Source: DATAFF01 sp044870245 (GTDB lineage: Bacteria; Pseudomonadota; Alphaproteobacteria; Rhizobiales; Aestuariivirgaceae). Taken from it: DNA of 64,000 bases. A program made the translations under genes and the position numbers. Positions within the stretch are counted from its first letter, which is position 1; the number at the start of each line of letters is the position of its first letter. Positions 16,568 to 24,927 of the stretch are shown here, piece after piece. Where the stretch lies: assembly GCA_044870245.1 (NCBI GenBank), contig JBIOYR010000050.1, positions 1 through 64,000 on the forward strand. The letters are read 5' to 3'. The notes beneath the pieces were generated by a model. The model was given only the letters and a program-made list of their open reading frames with translations. It was not told the DNA's origin and did no database searches.

Positions 16568-17311
16568 TCACGTTCGGAAGGGGCCCTTGGTGGCCCCTTC
16601 GCCATCCGGGGCGCTGTAGGAGGCCATCCGGATCGCTCCCTGGTGAATGGCAGTCGCAACGAGGGCGCCGGCAGCACCGCTTTCCACCAGCGCTGCGAGG
16701 TCATGTTCGTTACGAACACCGCCGGCGGCAAACACCTTGCGCCCTGGCGCCCGTGTCACGATCCGAGCGAGCCGGTCGAAATCAGGCCCAGCCCCGCTGC
16801 CGACCCGAGCCAGCGTCATCACGATCACCCGCCGTGGCCACTGCTCCGGCCGGTCGACCAGGTCGGCGGGCCCGATGAATTCATCGCCGCGGAAGTCGAG
16901 CGACAACAATGCCCGCGGATGGTCCCGGAAAGCGTCGAGCAGTCGATGATCGACCTGCGATTCGCTGCCGATCACCAGATGCAGCCGCTCATGCCGCAGC
17001 AGCGCCTCGGCCACGGCAGGCGAGGCGATCCCGGCATCCACCCAGAATTCGAGCATCGGGAAGCGGTCGGCGAGGCTTTCGATCAACGGGCTCGGGTCAC
17101 CTCCCGCCATGATGGCGTCGAGATCCGCCACATAGATCGCCCGGAAGGGTGCGACCGAAAGCAGCCCAGCCAGCACCGCTGCGGGCTCGGCCGACCGGCT
17201 GAGCGGCGTGACGATCGGAGCATAACTGCCCCGCTCGCCCTGGCGGGCGTGGACCACCAGCGTTCCTTTCAGGTCGATGACCGGCACGATCTGCACGATT
17301 TTGCTTCTCAC
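16568..17311 (-). CDS. HisA-like TIM-barrel protein of the C1 cluster
   Basis: A 247-residue TIM barrel related to HisA/HisF. It has VIPVIDLKG-type start IVQIVPVIDLKGTLVVHARQG, then IYVADLDAI, EFWVDAGIAS, HLVIGSESQ, ALLSLDFRGDEFIG and KVFAAGGVRNEHDLAALVESGAAGALVATA, which includes a phosphate-binding GG and GA loop. True hisA lies in a his operon; this copy lies among H4MPT genes, as in other methylotrophs, and its reaction is not established. The start is uncertain: GTG at 17311 or GTG at 17296, which sits better after AGGTGAG. It is convergent with fae and divergent from the next gene. Confidence 0.8.
   Translation of the reverse strand: MRSKIVQIVPVIDLKGTLVVHARQGERGSYAPIVTPLSRSAEPAAVLAGLLSVAPFRAIYVADLDAIMAGGDPSPLIESLADRFPMLEFWVDAGIASPAVAEALLRHERLHLVIGSESQVDHRLLDAFRDHPRALLSLDFRGDEFIGPADLVDRPEQWPRRVIVMTLARVGSGAGPDFDRLARIVTRAPGRKVFAAGGVRNEHDLAALVESGAAGALVATAIHQGAIRMASYSAPDGEGATKGPFRT
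16577..16600. terminator. Hairpin between convergent fae and HisA-like genes
   Basis: GAAGGGGCC and GGCCCCTTC form a perfect 9-bp stem with a 6-base loop, just inside the 3' end of the HisA-like gene and 103 bp after the fae stop. No T run follows on either strand, so I call it a possible bidirectional end signal only. Confidence 0.4.
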
Positions 17312-17353
17312 CTGCTATTTTCGATATAACCGCGACACTGCTTGGGAGGAAGC

Positions 17354-18385
17354 ATGAGCTCGATCATCGGATGGGATGTCGGAGGCGCGCATCTCAAGGC
17401 CGCGCTGGTGCAGGATGGTCGGGTCGCCGGCGTCATGCAGGTGCCCTGCGAATTATGGCGCGGCATGGACCGGCTGGAGATCGCTCTCGATCAGGCGATC
17501 GGCACGCTCGGCCGTGCACAGCACCATGCCGTCACCACCACGGGCGAGCTCGTCGACTATTTCCCCAACCGCCTCGAGGGCGTTGACCGCATCGTGACGG
17601 CGATGGCGCGCCGTCTCGGGGGCGAGCATCTCGTCTTCTATGCCGGTCCGCGCGGCTTCGTAACGGCCGAGCGCGAGCTGACATTCGCCGAGGACATCGC
17701 GTCCGCCAATTGGCACGCCACCGCCGCCTTCACTGCCAACCACATTCCGGATGCGCTTTTCATCGATCTCGGCTCGACCACGACCGATATCGTGCCGATC
17801 GTCGGCGGCAGGGTCGTGGCGCGCGGCTTCAACGACCATGACCGGCTGGTGGCGGGGGAGCTGGTCTATATGGGGCTGACCCGCACGCCGGTGGCTTCGG
17901 TTGCCGAGCGGGTGCCGTTTCGCGGCAGCTGGGCGAGTTTGATGAACGAGTATTTCGCCACCATCGCCGATGTCTGGCGCGTGCTCGATGCGCTGCCGTC
18001 CGATCTCGACCAGCATGCGACCGCCGACAACCGGCCCAAGGATCGCGAAGCCTCGATCGGGCGGCTGGCGCGCATGGTGGGGCTGGACGCCGCAGACGCC
18101 AATGAGAGCGAGTGGCTGGCGCTGGCGACCTTCCTTGCCGAGATGCAGATGCGGCGCATCGAGGACGGCCTCCATCTCGTGCAATCGGCCGCAAGCTTGC
18201 CGCTCGACGCGCCGGTGATCGCTGCCGGTGCAGGGCGGTTCGTCATCGAGCGGATCGCGGCGCGCCAGGGCCGGCGATCGATCGATTTCGCCTCGTTGGT
18301 CGGGGGGACCGGGGAGATCGGCCGCTGGGCCAGCACCTGCGCGCCGGCCGTTGCGGTCGCGCTGCTTTTGTCGTCAAGCCGCTAG
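17354..18385 (+). CDS. H4MPT-linked C1 transfer pathway protein (hydantoinase/ASKHA-like)
   Basis: A 343-residue protein from the ATG at 17354 after GGGAGGAAGC (a TTG at 17342 is less likely). It starts MSSIIGWDVGGAHLKAALV, an ASKHA-type phosphate loop. It continues with HAVTTTGELVDYF, LFIDLGSTTTDIVPI (second nucleotide-binding motif), NDHDRLVAGELVYMGLTRTPV and the late APVIAAGAGRFVI. This matches the family described as probable H4MPT-linked C1 transfer pathway proteins, found only where the H4MPT route is present. Genetic work in Methylobacterium ties several such genes to cofactor synthesis, but the reaction is unknown. Its 3' end overlaps the convergent DUF447 gene by 4 bp. Confidence 0.88.
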   Translation: MSSIIGWDVGGAHLKAALVQDGRVAGVMQVPCELWRGMDRLEIALDQAIGTLGRAQHHAVTTTGELVDYFPNRLEGVDRIVTAMARRLGGEHLVFYAGPRGFVTAERELTFAEDIASANWHATAAFTANHIPDALFIDLGSTTTDIVPIVGGRVVARGFNDHDRLVAGELVYMGLTRTPVASVAERVPFRGSWASLMNEYFATIADVWRVLDALPSDLDQHATADNRPKDREASIGRLARMVGLDAADANESEWLALATFLAEMQMRRIEDGLHLVQSAASLPLDAPVIAAGAGRFVIERIAARQGRRSIDFASLVGGTGEIGRWASTCAPAVAVALLLSSSR

Positions 18386-18948
18386 TCGGACGCTCGGTGG
18401 GCTGCGATCCGCTCCATCAGCCAGTCCCAGGCCTCGCGCTCCTCGGGGCCGGCGGTCTTGTCGATGGCGATCTTGAGATAGTCGATCTCGCTCGTGATCT
18501 TCGACCGTGGCAGCATATGGAGGCGGCTCGTCAGGATCGCCGCCTCGACCACCGCGGCCTTGGCGCGATTGAGGCCGCCGAACGGCCGGTGGTTGTGCTC
18601 GGAGACGATCCGGCAGCGAAACCGGGGACGCTGGCTGTCCTCGGCGACATCGACCACCGCAAGCTCGGCATGGGCGAGCGCCGCTACGAGCCGCGGCACC
18701 GGAACGTCGCTGGCCGGACAGGTCGGCCAGTCGCGGCGGCCGGTCAGGCAGCCGGCAAAGATCCTCACGTCGTCGGTCCAGTTGGCAATGGCATAAGGCA
18801 CCTGGCGCAAATTATCGAGAGTGGTCGACGGCCTGAACGGAGCGATGATCCAATGGTCTTCGGCGGCGGCGATCAGCCCGAGCGGCGCAATATGCACCAC
18901 GCCGGAGGCGCCGATCGTGGTCACGATGCATTCGCGGATCATCGGCAT
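18382..18948 (-). CDS. DUF447 family protein of the H4MPT cluster
   Basis: A 188-residue protein with ECIVTTIGASGVVHIAPLGLI, IAPFRPSTTLDNL and NLRQVPYAIANWTDDVRIFAGCLTG, resembling a flavin-reductase-like split barrel. The C-terminal part has HNHRPFGGLNRAKAAVVEAAILTSRL. This fits the DUF447 family, shared by methanogens and H4MPT-using bacteria. Function is unknown; a role in cofactor synthesis is inferred from distribution and from the one-base overlap (TGATG) with the DHPS-like gene upstream. Confidence 0.85.
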   Translation of the reverse strand: MPMIRECIVTTIGASGVVHIAPLGLIAAAEDHWIIAPFRPSTTLDNLRQVPYAIANWTDDVRIFAGCLTGRRDWPTCPASDVPVPRLVAALAHAELAVVDVAEDSQRPRFRCRIVSEHNHRPFGGLNRAKAAVVEAAILTSRLHMLPRSKITSEIDYLKIAIDKTAGPEEREAWDWLMERIAAHRASD

Positions 18949-20348
18949 CAGGACTGATCCTTGTTCGGCCGCAGCGTATGGCCGCGCTCGGCGAGACGCG
19001 TGAGATCCTCCGGCTTGCGGTCGGCGCCGACGCCCCAGTTGAGCGGCTCGTCCTGCGCGTAGCGCTTGCCGAGCAGAAAGGCAATCTCCGCCTTCATCAG
19101 CTCGTGCGACAGATAGAAAGCATGTGCCGCATCGTTCTCGACTCCGAGCTTCGGATAGAGCGACATCGCATCGGTGGCGACGTGATGGCTGGTGGCGTTG
19201 TAGATGTGGATCCCGTCCTCGGCGACCTCGATCCGATAGTTGCGGTCGCGGACCTGGCCGGCGATCTCGGCGATGTCGTCGGAGGTCACCGCGAAGGGCG
19301 ACAGCTCGTGAACCTGCAAGAGCTGCCCGCCATATCCCTTGGGCAGGCTCTGGTCGCGTTTGGCGGCATACATCAGCCGCCGCGCCGCATCATGCTCCTC
19401 GAGGGTGCGCCGGGTGTGCGGGCTGACCTGCACGACGAGCACATTGCCGATCGCGAGCTCCGAGCAGATGCCGAGCAGGAGCGCGGTGATGCCCGATGTG
19501 TCGGCCTCGGTGAGCTCGGTCAGGTTGCCGGTGCCCATCAGCATCGGCGTTTCCGGACGGGCCTGGCGCACCTTGGCATAACGCAGGAGCGACTCGGTGA
19601 AGCCGAAATGAATGGGATCGAGCACCGGATCGGCCATGATCCTCAAGCCCCATTGCGTTGCCTGGTCGATGGCCTCGAACAGCGAGTCGACATCGCCATG
19701 CCGGCTCGGGACCAGCACCGCCTCGACGCCGGTGTCGCGCGCCAGCGCGAGGGTCTCGCGGGTGAGGCTCAACAGCGCGTCGGCGCCGGCATGAGCGCCG
19801 CGCTCGAGCTCGTCGAAATCGCCTGAATCGACGCTCACCTTGAAGCCTTCCTCCTTCAATGCCCGGATCGCCTCCTCGAGATGGGGGAAGGGCACGCCGG
19901 GCTGACAGCCGAGATCGATGACGTCGGCCGATGCCGCCGCCATGGCGCGGGCACGGGCGAGGAGCTGCTCGACGGTGAGCGCCGGCGCATCGACGATCTC
20001 GGCAAAGATCCGGATGTCGTGCTTGCTGAGGTCGAGATTGAGGCCGGCCTTGCCGAAGAAGGGCGGCAGATCATTGATCTCGTCCGGTCCCCTGAGAAAG
20101 GGTACGCCGAAATGATCCGAGAGGCTCTTGAGGTTCATGCGGGTCCGGCCGGGGACGTACACCGCCGTCGCGTTGGCCGGCAGCTCGAGCCGCCGCCTGA
20201 TGATCGGCTCGGTCATCAAGGCCGCCACCTTGACCCCGATGTCGCGCACTTCGAAGGAGAACCCGGGATCGGCGAGACCGGACAAAACCTTCTCGAGGCG
20301 CGGCCTGGCGAGCCGGCCGGTGAGGAAGATGTGGTGGCGATCCTCCAT
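18948..20348 (-). CDS. Dihydropteroate synthase-like protein for H4MPT biosynthesis
   Basis: A 466-residue protein from the ATG at 20348 (MEDRHHIFLTGRLARPRLE). The N-terminal about 150 residues are the extra domain of the archaeal DHPS-related family. The rest is a pterin-binding TIM barrel with ASADVIDLGCQPGVPFP, FKVSVDSGDFDELERGA, GADALLSLTRE, WGLRIMADPVLDPIHFG and MLMGTGNLTELTEADTSGI. The methanogen relative is thought to join the pterin diphosphate to beta-RFAP, replacing FolP in H4MPT synthesis. It lies downstream of mfnE-like and upstream of DUF447 on the same strand. Its leader overlaps a 22-bp palindrome at 20351-20372. Confidence 0.88.
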   Translation of the reverse strand: MEDRHHIFLTGRLARPRLEKVLSGLADPGFSFEVRDIGVKVAALMTEPIIRRRLELPANATAVYVPGRTRMNLKSLSDHFGVPFLRGPDEINDLPPFFGKAGLNLDLSKHDIRIFAEIVDAPALTVEQLLARARAMAAASADVIDLGCQPGVPFPHLEEAIRALKEEGFKVSVDSGDFDELERGAHAGADALLSLTRETLALARDTGVEAVLVPSRHGDVDSLFEAIDQATQWGLRIMADPVLDPIHFGFTESLLRYAKVRQARPETPMLMGTGNLTELTEADTSGITALLLGICSELAIGNVLVVQVSPHTRRTLEEHDAARRLMYAAKRDQSLPKGYGGQLLQVHELSPFAVTSDDIAEIAGQVRDRNYRIEVAEDGIHIYNATSHHVATDAMSLYPKLGVENDAAHAFYLSHELMKAEIAFLLGKRYAQDEPLNWGVGADRKPEDLTRLAERGHTLRPNKDQS

Positions 20349-20350
20349 GC

Positions 20351-20372
20351 CTAGAGCACCATGCTGTTCTAA
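20351..20372. repeat. Short palindrome resembling the ends of the 9.2-9.5 kb element
   Basis: CTAGAGCACCATGCTGTTCTAA is a near-perfect dyad (TAGA.CA.CATG.TG.TCTA). It shares the TAGAGCA...CTCTAA style of the element upstream of fhcB. It fills the gap between the mfnE-like stop and the DHPS-like start. Confidence 0.5.
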
Positions 20373-20986
20373 CCGATGCGGGTGAGGGTGGTTTCCGCCG
20401 GTGCGCGCCCCTTCATCACGGCGCCGAGCGCCGGCAGCGCCTCGCGATCGGCGAGCCACAGGGCGGGAATGCCGCGGGCCATCTCGGGGAAGGCACGGTC
20501 GACGATGCCGCGCTCGGCCAAGGCCTCCGTGGTCAGCGGCAGCGGCTGCCGCTCGACCTGCTTGATGAGGATCAGATGTGGCGCGGCGATGCGACGGGAA
20601 AGCCATGCCGCGAGGCTGTCCGACGTCACGTCCCAGCGATGCGGGATGGCGGGATCAAGCCCCAAGGGCAACGGGTTCCAGATCGCCGGCCTCTGCCTGT
20701 CCAGCGCCGCAGCGAGCGCCTCCTCGCCATCGGCAAGCACCAGGCGGGCGTCGAGACTGGCCAGCGCCTCGGCGAATTGCGCCATGGCGAGGATCGCCAT
20801 CCGATGGGCGGCCCGGTCGTCGAAGCCGATCACCGGCTGAGCATCGCGGACCGCATCGGCGAACGGTCCGCCACCCGCCACCACGACGACCGGTGCCCGC
20901 GCGGCGGCGATCACCAGGAGCCACTCCCTGAGGGCAGGGGCGAGCGCCAGGCTGCCGCCGAGCTTGACGACGGTCGGCGCTGTCAT
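20369..20986 (-). CDS. Amino acid kinase family protein, MfnE-like (methylofuran synthesis)
   Basis: A 205-residue protein with TVVKLGGSLA at the start, VVVVAGGGPFADAVRDAQ and WDVTSDSLAAWLSRRI, all typical of the amino acid kinase fold. In methanogens MfnE phosphorylates [5-(aminomethyl)furan-3-yl]methyl phosphate in methanofuran synthesis. The start overlaps the stop of the MfnB-FolB gene as ATGA, linking it to MfnB, whose pathway it shares. It is shorter than ordinary acetylglutamate or aspartate kinases, which argues against those. Substrate is inferred, not shown. Confidence 0.85.
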   Translation of the reverse strand: MTAPTVVKLGGSLALAPALREWLLVIAAARAPVVVVAGGGPFADAVRDAQPVIGFDDRAAHRMAILAMAQFAEALASLDARLVLADGEEALAAALDRQRPAIWNPLPLGLDPAIPHRWDVTSDSLAAWLSRRIAAPHLILIKQVERQPLPLTTEALAERGIVDRAFPEMARGIPALWLADREALPALGAVMKGRAPAETTLTRIG

Positions 20987-22068
20987 GCCGTGCCGGCGCG
21001 TGCAGGCGAGCGCTCCCGCATGATCTCGACTCCGACACCGCCCGGCCCGACATCGAGCTTCTCGATCTTGATCCTCACCCGGATGATCGCCGCATGCTCG
21101 AGAAGGCGCGCGGCGATGCGTTCGGCCAGCGTCTCGACAAGCTGGACCGGCTCCTCCGCCGTCACCGCACGAACGGCGTCGGTGAGCACGTCGTAGGAAA
21201 AGACCTGGCGCATGTCGTCGCCGTCGGCGAGCGTGCGGCGAACATCGGCCGCGACATCGAAGCTGACCCGCTGGCGGCGACCGCGCTCATGCGAATAGGC
21301 GCCGATTTCCATCGTCACCACGAGATCGCGGACAAAGATCCGGTCGATCACGGTCTTGGAGGCGGGCGAGGACGATGCGGCGGGGACAGGGGTTTCCGGG
21401 GGGATCAGCGTGCGTATCAGGGCAAAGGCTTGGGGATCGAGGCGTCCCGACCTGCCGTTGCGGCCGCACAATGCTCCCCGAAAGCCCAGCACGTCCGGCT
21501 TGAGCGCGAGGAGCCGCGGCACGTCGGGTGGCTCGAGTCCGCCAGCGAGGCCGCAGAGCAGGCTGTGCTTGCGGCATGCCGCAACGAAGCGGGCGATGAG
21601 ATCGGCGCCGAGATGGGCGGTGAGCGACCCTGCGCCTTTGCCTGCGGTGTCGAGCATCGCGCCGGTGAAACCGGCTGAAGCGAGCGCCGTCACCAGCTCG
21701 AAATCGGGGCTCCTATCGGCGAACAGCACGCCGACCATTCGGGTGGTCCGTGCCGGACCGGCGAGGGCGCGGATGCAATCATGCATGGCGGGATCGGGAA
21801 AGAGCCCGACCTTGACGAAATCGACACCGGTCGCAGCAATTGCCTCGGCCCGGCCGCGCAGCAGATCGGGGTCCATCGGCAGGTCACCGGTGACCGCGCT
21901 GACCGGCCGCCGCCCGGCGATCATCTCGAGCATCTGTTCGATGGCCTCGAGGCTCAGCGCGCCGAGAGCGCCGGCCGAGGGGTCCTTGAGATCGACGATG
22001 TCAGCGCCGCCGGAGAGCGCGATCTCCACCTCCGCGGGCGCGCCGATGCTGGCGAGAAGCCGGGTCAT
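20983..22068 (-). CDS. Fusion: MfnB-like (5-formylfuran-3-yl)methyl phosphate synthase + dihydroneopterin aldolase (FolB)
   Basis: A 361-residue frame from the ATG at 22068, which overlaps the DUF3280 stop as ATGA. Residues 1 to about 230 match MfnB/DUF556: MTRLLASIGAPAEVEIALSG, ADIVDLKDPSAGALGAL, VDFVKVGLFPD, AMLDTAGKGAGSLTAH, CGLAGGLEPPDVPRL and DVLGFRGALC. MfnB makes the furan precursor from glyceraldehyde 3-phosphate. After a Pro/Ala/Ser linker, residues about 245-350 are FolB: DRIFVRDLVVTMEIGAYSHE, VFSYDVLTDAVRAV, QLVETLAERIAARLLEH and VRIKIEKLD. So the first methylofuran step and a pterin step of H4MPT synthesis sit in one polypeptide. Confidence 0.9.
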   Translation of the reverse strand: MTRLLASIGAPAEVEIALSGGADIVDLKDPSAGALGALSLEAIEQMLEMIAGRRPVSAVTGDLPMDPDLLRGRAEAIAATGVDFVKVGLFPDPAMHDCIRALAGPARTTRMVGVLFADRSPDFELVTALASAGFTGAMLDTAGKGAGSLTAHLGADLIARFVAACRKHSLLCGLAGGLEPPDVPRLLALKPDVLGFRGALCGRNGRSGRLDPQAFALIRTLIPPETPVPAASSSPASKTVIDRIFVRDLVVTMEIGAYSHERGRRQRVSFDVAADVRRTLADGDDMRQVFSYDVLTDAVRAVTAEEPVQLVETLAERIAARLLEHAAIIRVRIKIEKLDVGPGGVGVEIMRERSPARAGTA

Positions 22069-22583
22069 GGCTGACGGTTGGCAAGCTGCTGCGCGATCCG
22101 GTGCCGCAGCAGCCAATCCACTCCCTTGAACCATGAGGCATCGCTGTTGGAGCGGATGTCGGCGCTGCCCGCCGCCACCACCTTGCCGGTCGCAACGTCG
22201 CGCACGACCATGTTGATGTTGAGGATCAGGTTGGAGACCTTCTGGACGGTCCCGGTCAACGACAGTGCCGCGCCGAGATCCCTGGCAAACCGCCGGTCGC
22301 AGCCGCCGCAGGCCTGCAGGTTCTGAGCTTCGGCGGCCTGCCGGACCGGAGCGATATCGACCGGCTCAAGCTCGCCGTTGCCGGCAAAGAACGCATCGAC
22401 CCGCGGTTTCAGGGCGGCAAGCCGGCGCTGCTCGTCGGGGTTCTGCCCGCGCATCTCCCCATCGAGGCTGGTATCGATAAGCTCGAAACCGAACACCGCA
22501 ATCCTGGTCGCAGCGACGGCGTCAATCGTGCAACTTGCGGTAAGGGCCGCGGCAATGAGAAACAGTCGAAACCGGTCCTTCAT
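22065..22583 (-). CDS. DUF3280/DUF2380-type secreted protein
   Basis: A 172-residue protein with a signal peptide (MKDRFRLFLIAAALTASCTIDAVAA). It continues with IAVFGFELIDTSL, LQACGGCDRRFARDLGAALSLTGTVQKVSNLILNI and VVRDVATGKVV, the pattern of the DUF3280 family seen near methylotrophy genes. Function is unknown; it looks periplasmic. Its stop overlaps the mfnB-folB ATG by 4 bp, so it leads the cofactor operon. It is divergent from the PQQ-associated ABC cluster, whose first gene starts 127 bp away. Confidence 0.78.
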   Translation of the reverse strand: MKDRFRLFLIAAALTASCTIDAVAATRIAVFGFELIDTSLDGEMRGQNPDEQRRLAALKPRVDAFFAGNGELEPVDIAPVRQAAEAQNLQACGGCDRRFARDLGAALSLTGTVQKVSNLILNINMVVRDVATGKVVAAGSADIRSNSDASWFKGVDWLLRHRIAQQLANRQP

Positions 22584-22710
22584 TCACCAAATCCAAAAAA
22601 CGGGCGGGAGGACATTGGCGGATGAGTCTAGGTAGCCCGACGATCGGGAACAAGTCCCATGGAAGTCGGCGGGGGGCACAGGCGAGCCTTTCCGTCGAAG
22701 GATCTGAAGC

Positions 22711-23907
22711 ATGCTTGCCATTGTCTTGAGTTTGCTGACTCTGCTCGGTTTTGCGGCAGGAGGGCCTCCCGCCTTTGCCGATGACGCGAAGGAAGTCCGG
22801 ATCGCCTATGTCCACACGCAGGAAAAGGGCCGCGTCACGCTGTCGGTGCTCGACCAGCCGCCGCCCGACCTCGGTCTTGCCGGGGTGAAGGTCGGCATCA
22901 ACGACAACAACACCACCGGCCGCTTCCTCAAGCAGAGCTTCCTGCTCGAGGACGTGCCGCTGAAATCCGGCGAGGATCCGGTTTCGGTGATCGATCGGCT
23001 GGCGGCGAGCGGCACCCACTTCATCGTGACCGACCTGCCGGCGGCCGATCTCCTCAAGCTCGCCGACGCCGCCCGCGGCAAGGAGATGCTGATGTTCAAT
23101 GCCGGGGCACTCGAGGACTCGCTGCGCGAGCAGGACTGCCGCGCCAATGTGATCCACACCGCCCCGACCTACACGATGCTGGCCGACGGGCTCGGCCAGT
23201 ACCTCGTCTGGAAGCAGTGGCGGAACTGGTTCCTGGTCACGGGCTCTCATCCCGAAGACAAGCTGTGGGGCAATGCGCTCCGCCGCTCCGCCGAGCGGTT
23301 CGGCGCGAAAATCGTGGCGGAGAAGGAGTTTGCCGACACCGGCGGGGCGCGCCAGAGCGACACCGGCCATGCCCAGGTGCAACGGCAAATGCCGGTCTTC
23401 ACCCAGGATGCACCCGACCATGACGTGCTGATCGCGGCGGATCGGAGCGAGGTTTTCGGCACTTATCTGCCCTATCGCACCTGGTTGCCGCGGCCGGTCG
23501 CCGGCTCGGCCGGCCTGATGCCATCGAGCTGGCATCCCTCCTTCGAGGGCTGGGGGGCCGCGCAGATCCAGAACCGCTTCGAAAAGGCCGCCCATCGGCG
23601 CATGTTGAGCGAGGACATGCAGGCCTGGACGGCAGTGCGGATGATCGGCGAGGCCGCCACCCGCACCCAGTCGGTGGCTCTCAAGGACATCGAAGCCTAT
23701 ATAAAGGCGCCAGAATTCTCGATTGCCGCGTTCAAGGGCCAGAAGGTCACGTTGCGCGACTGGAACCTGCAGCTGCGCCAGCCGGTGCTGCTCGGCGATG
23801 GTCGCTCGGTCGTATCGGTGTCGCCGCAGGAAGGCTTCCTGCATGAGTTCTCCGAGCTCGATACGCTCGGCATCGACCGGCCGGAGACAGGTTGCAAGCT
23901 GAAATGA
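22711..23907 (+). CDS. ABC transporter substrate-binding protein, PQQ-dependent alcohol dehydrogenase system
   Basis: A 398-residue periplasmic protein with an N-terminal signal (MLAIVLSLLTLLGFAAGGPPAFA) and a branched-chain-amino-acid-type binding fold: VRIAYVHTQEKG, GVKVGINDNNTTGRFL, HFIVTDLPAADLL, NVIHTAPTYTMLADGLGQYLVWKQW and ERFGAKIVAEKEFAD. It matches the binding protein that accompanies PQQ-dependent alcohol oxidation clusters. The ligand is unknown. The next gene overlaps as ATGA. Confidence 0.85.
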   Translation: MLAIVLSLLTLLGFAAGGPPAFADDAKEVRIAYVHTQEKGRVTLSVLDQPPPDLGLAGVKVGINDNNTTGRFLKQSFLLEDVPLKSGEDPVSVIDRLAASGTHFIVTDLPAADLLKLADAARGKEMLMFNAGALEDSLREQDCRANVIHTAPTYTMLADGLGQYLVWKQWRNWFLVTGSHPEDKLWGNALRRSAERFGAKIVAEKEFADTGGARQSDTGHAQVQRQMPVFTQDAPDHDVLIAADRSEVFGTYLPYRTWLPRPVAGSAGLMPSSWHPSFEGWGAAQIQNRFEKAAHRRMLSEDMQAWTAVRMIGEAATRTQSVALKDIEAYIKAPEFSIAAFKGQKVTLRDWNLQLRQPVLLGDGRSVVSVSPQEGFLHEFSELDTLGIDRPETGCKLK

Positions 23908-24896
23908 GGACTGTTCAGACGATGAGAAATGCCCTCGCCGTGTTCGCTCTCGGCCTCTTCGGAGTCATGTCGGCCTCGCCGGCGCTCGCCTACAAGGTCT
24001 ACGTCTCGAACGAGAAGGGGAACTCGGTCAGCGTTCTAGACAGCGACAGCATGGAGGTGATCAAGACCATCAAGGTCGGCCAGCGACCGCGCGGCATCAC
24101 CATCTCGAAAGACGGCAAGTTCCTCTATGTCTGCGCCTCCGACGACGACACGATCGAGATCATCGACACCTCGAGCTATGAGATCGTGGGAACGCTCCCG
24201 TCCGGCCCCGATCCCGAGCTCTTCGTGTTGTCGCCCGACGGCAAGAGGCTCTATGTCGCCAATGAGGACGACAATCTCGTAACCGTGATCGATCTCGAGA
24301 AGCGCTCGGCCATCACCGAGATCCCGGTCGGGGTGGAGCCGGAGGGGATGGCGGTGAGCCCCGACGGCAAGACCGTGGTCAACACCTCCGAAACCACCAA
24401 TATGGCGCACTTCATCGACGTCGGAACCCATGAGATCACCAACAATGTCCTGGTGGATTCGCGACCGCGCTTTGCCGCGTTCAAGCAGGACGGGTCCGAG
24501 GTGTGGGTGAGTGCGGAGATCGGCGGCACGGTCAGCGTGATCGACACCAGGACCCATGAGATCAAGAAGAAGATCGGATTCGAGATCCCGGGGCTTGCCA
24601 AGGAGTCCATTCAGCCGGTCGGGCTGAGGATCACCAAGGACGGCAAGAAGGCCTTCGTGGCGCTCGGACCGGCCAACCGGGTGGCCGAAATCGATGGCGA
24701 CACCTATGAGGTCAAGCGCTATATCCTGGTCGGCCAGCGGGTGTGGCAGCTCGCCTTCACCCCTGACGAGAAATATGTCATTGCGACAAACGGCAATTCG
24801 AACGATGTCACCTTCATCGACGTTCAATCGGGTGAGCCGGTGAAATCCACCACGGTGGGCGAGCTGCCGTGGGGCGTGGCGGTGCAGCCGCAATGA
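23904..24896 (+). CDS. PQQ-associated YVTN-type beta-propeller protein
   Basis: A 330-residue protein from the ATG at 23904 overlapping the upstream TGA (an ATG at 23922 is possible). The signal peptide ends at SASPALA. The remainder is repeated units such as KVYVSNEKGNSVSVLDSD, GRPRG-like segments, KRLYVANEDDNLVTVIDLE, GVEPEGMAVSPDGK and KYVIATNGNSNDVTFIDVQSGE, the YVTN/NHL propeller pattern. It belongs to the PQQ-dependent catabolism-associated propeller family. It is presumably periplasmic and works with the binding protein before it. Confidence 0.88.
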   Translation: MRTVQTMRNALAVFALGLFGVMSASPALAYKVYVSNEKGNSVSVLDSDSMEVIKTIKVGQRPRGITISKDGKFLYVCASDDDTIEIIDTSSYEIVGTLPSGPDPELFVLSPDGKRLYVANEDDNLVTVIDLEKRSAITEIPVGVEPEGMAVSPDGKTVVNTSETTNMAHFIDVGTHEITNNVLVDSRPRFAAFKQDGSEVWVSAEIGGTVSVIDTRTHEIKKKIGFEIPGLAKESIQPVGLRITKDGKKAFVALGPANRVAEIDGDTYEVKRYILVGQRVWQLAFTPDEKYVIATNGNSNDVTFIDVQSGEPVKSTTVGELPWGVAVQPQ

Positions 24897-24927
24897 TGGT
24901 GCAGGCCTTAAACCTTGGGAGGACGAG

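Noticed and set aside
16568..17311. Genuine histidine biosynthesis gene hisA
   Set aside because: No other his genes are near and it lies inside the H4MPT cluster, so I treat it as a paralogue.
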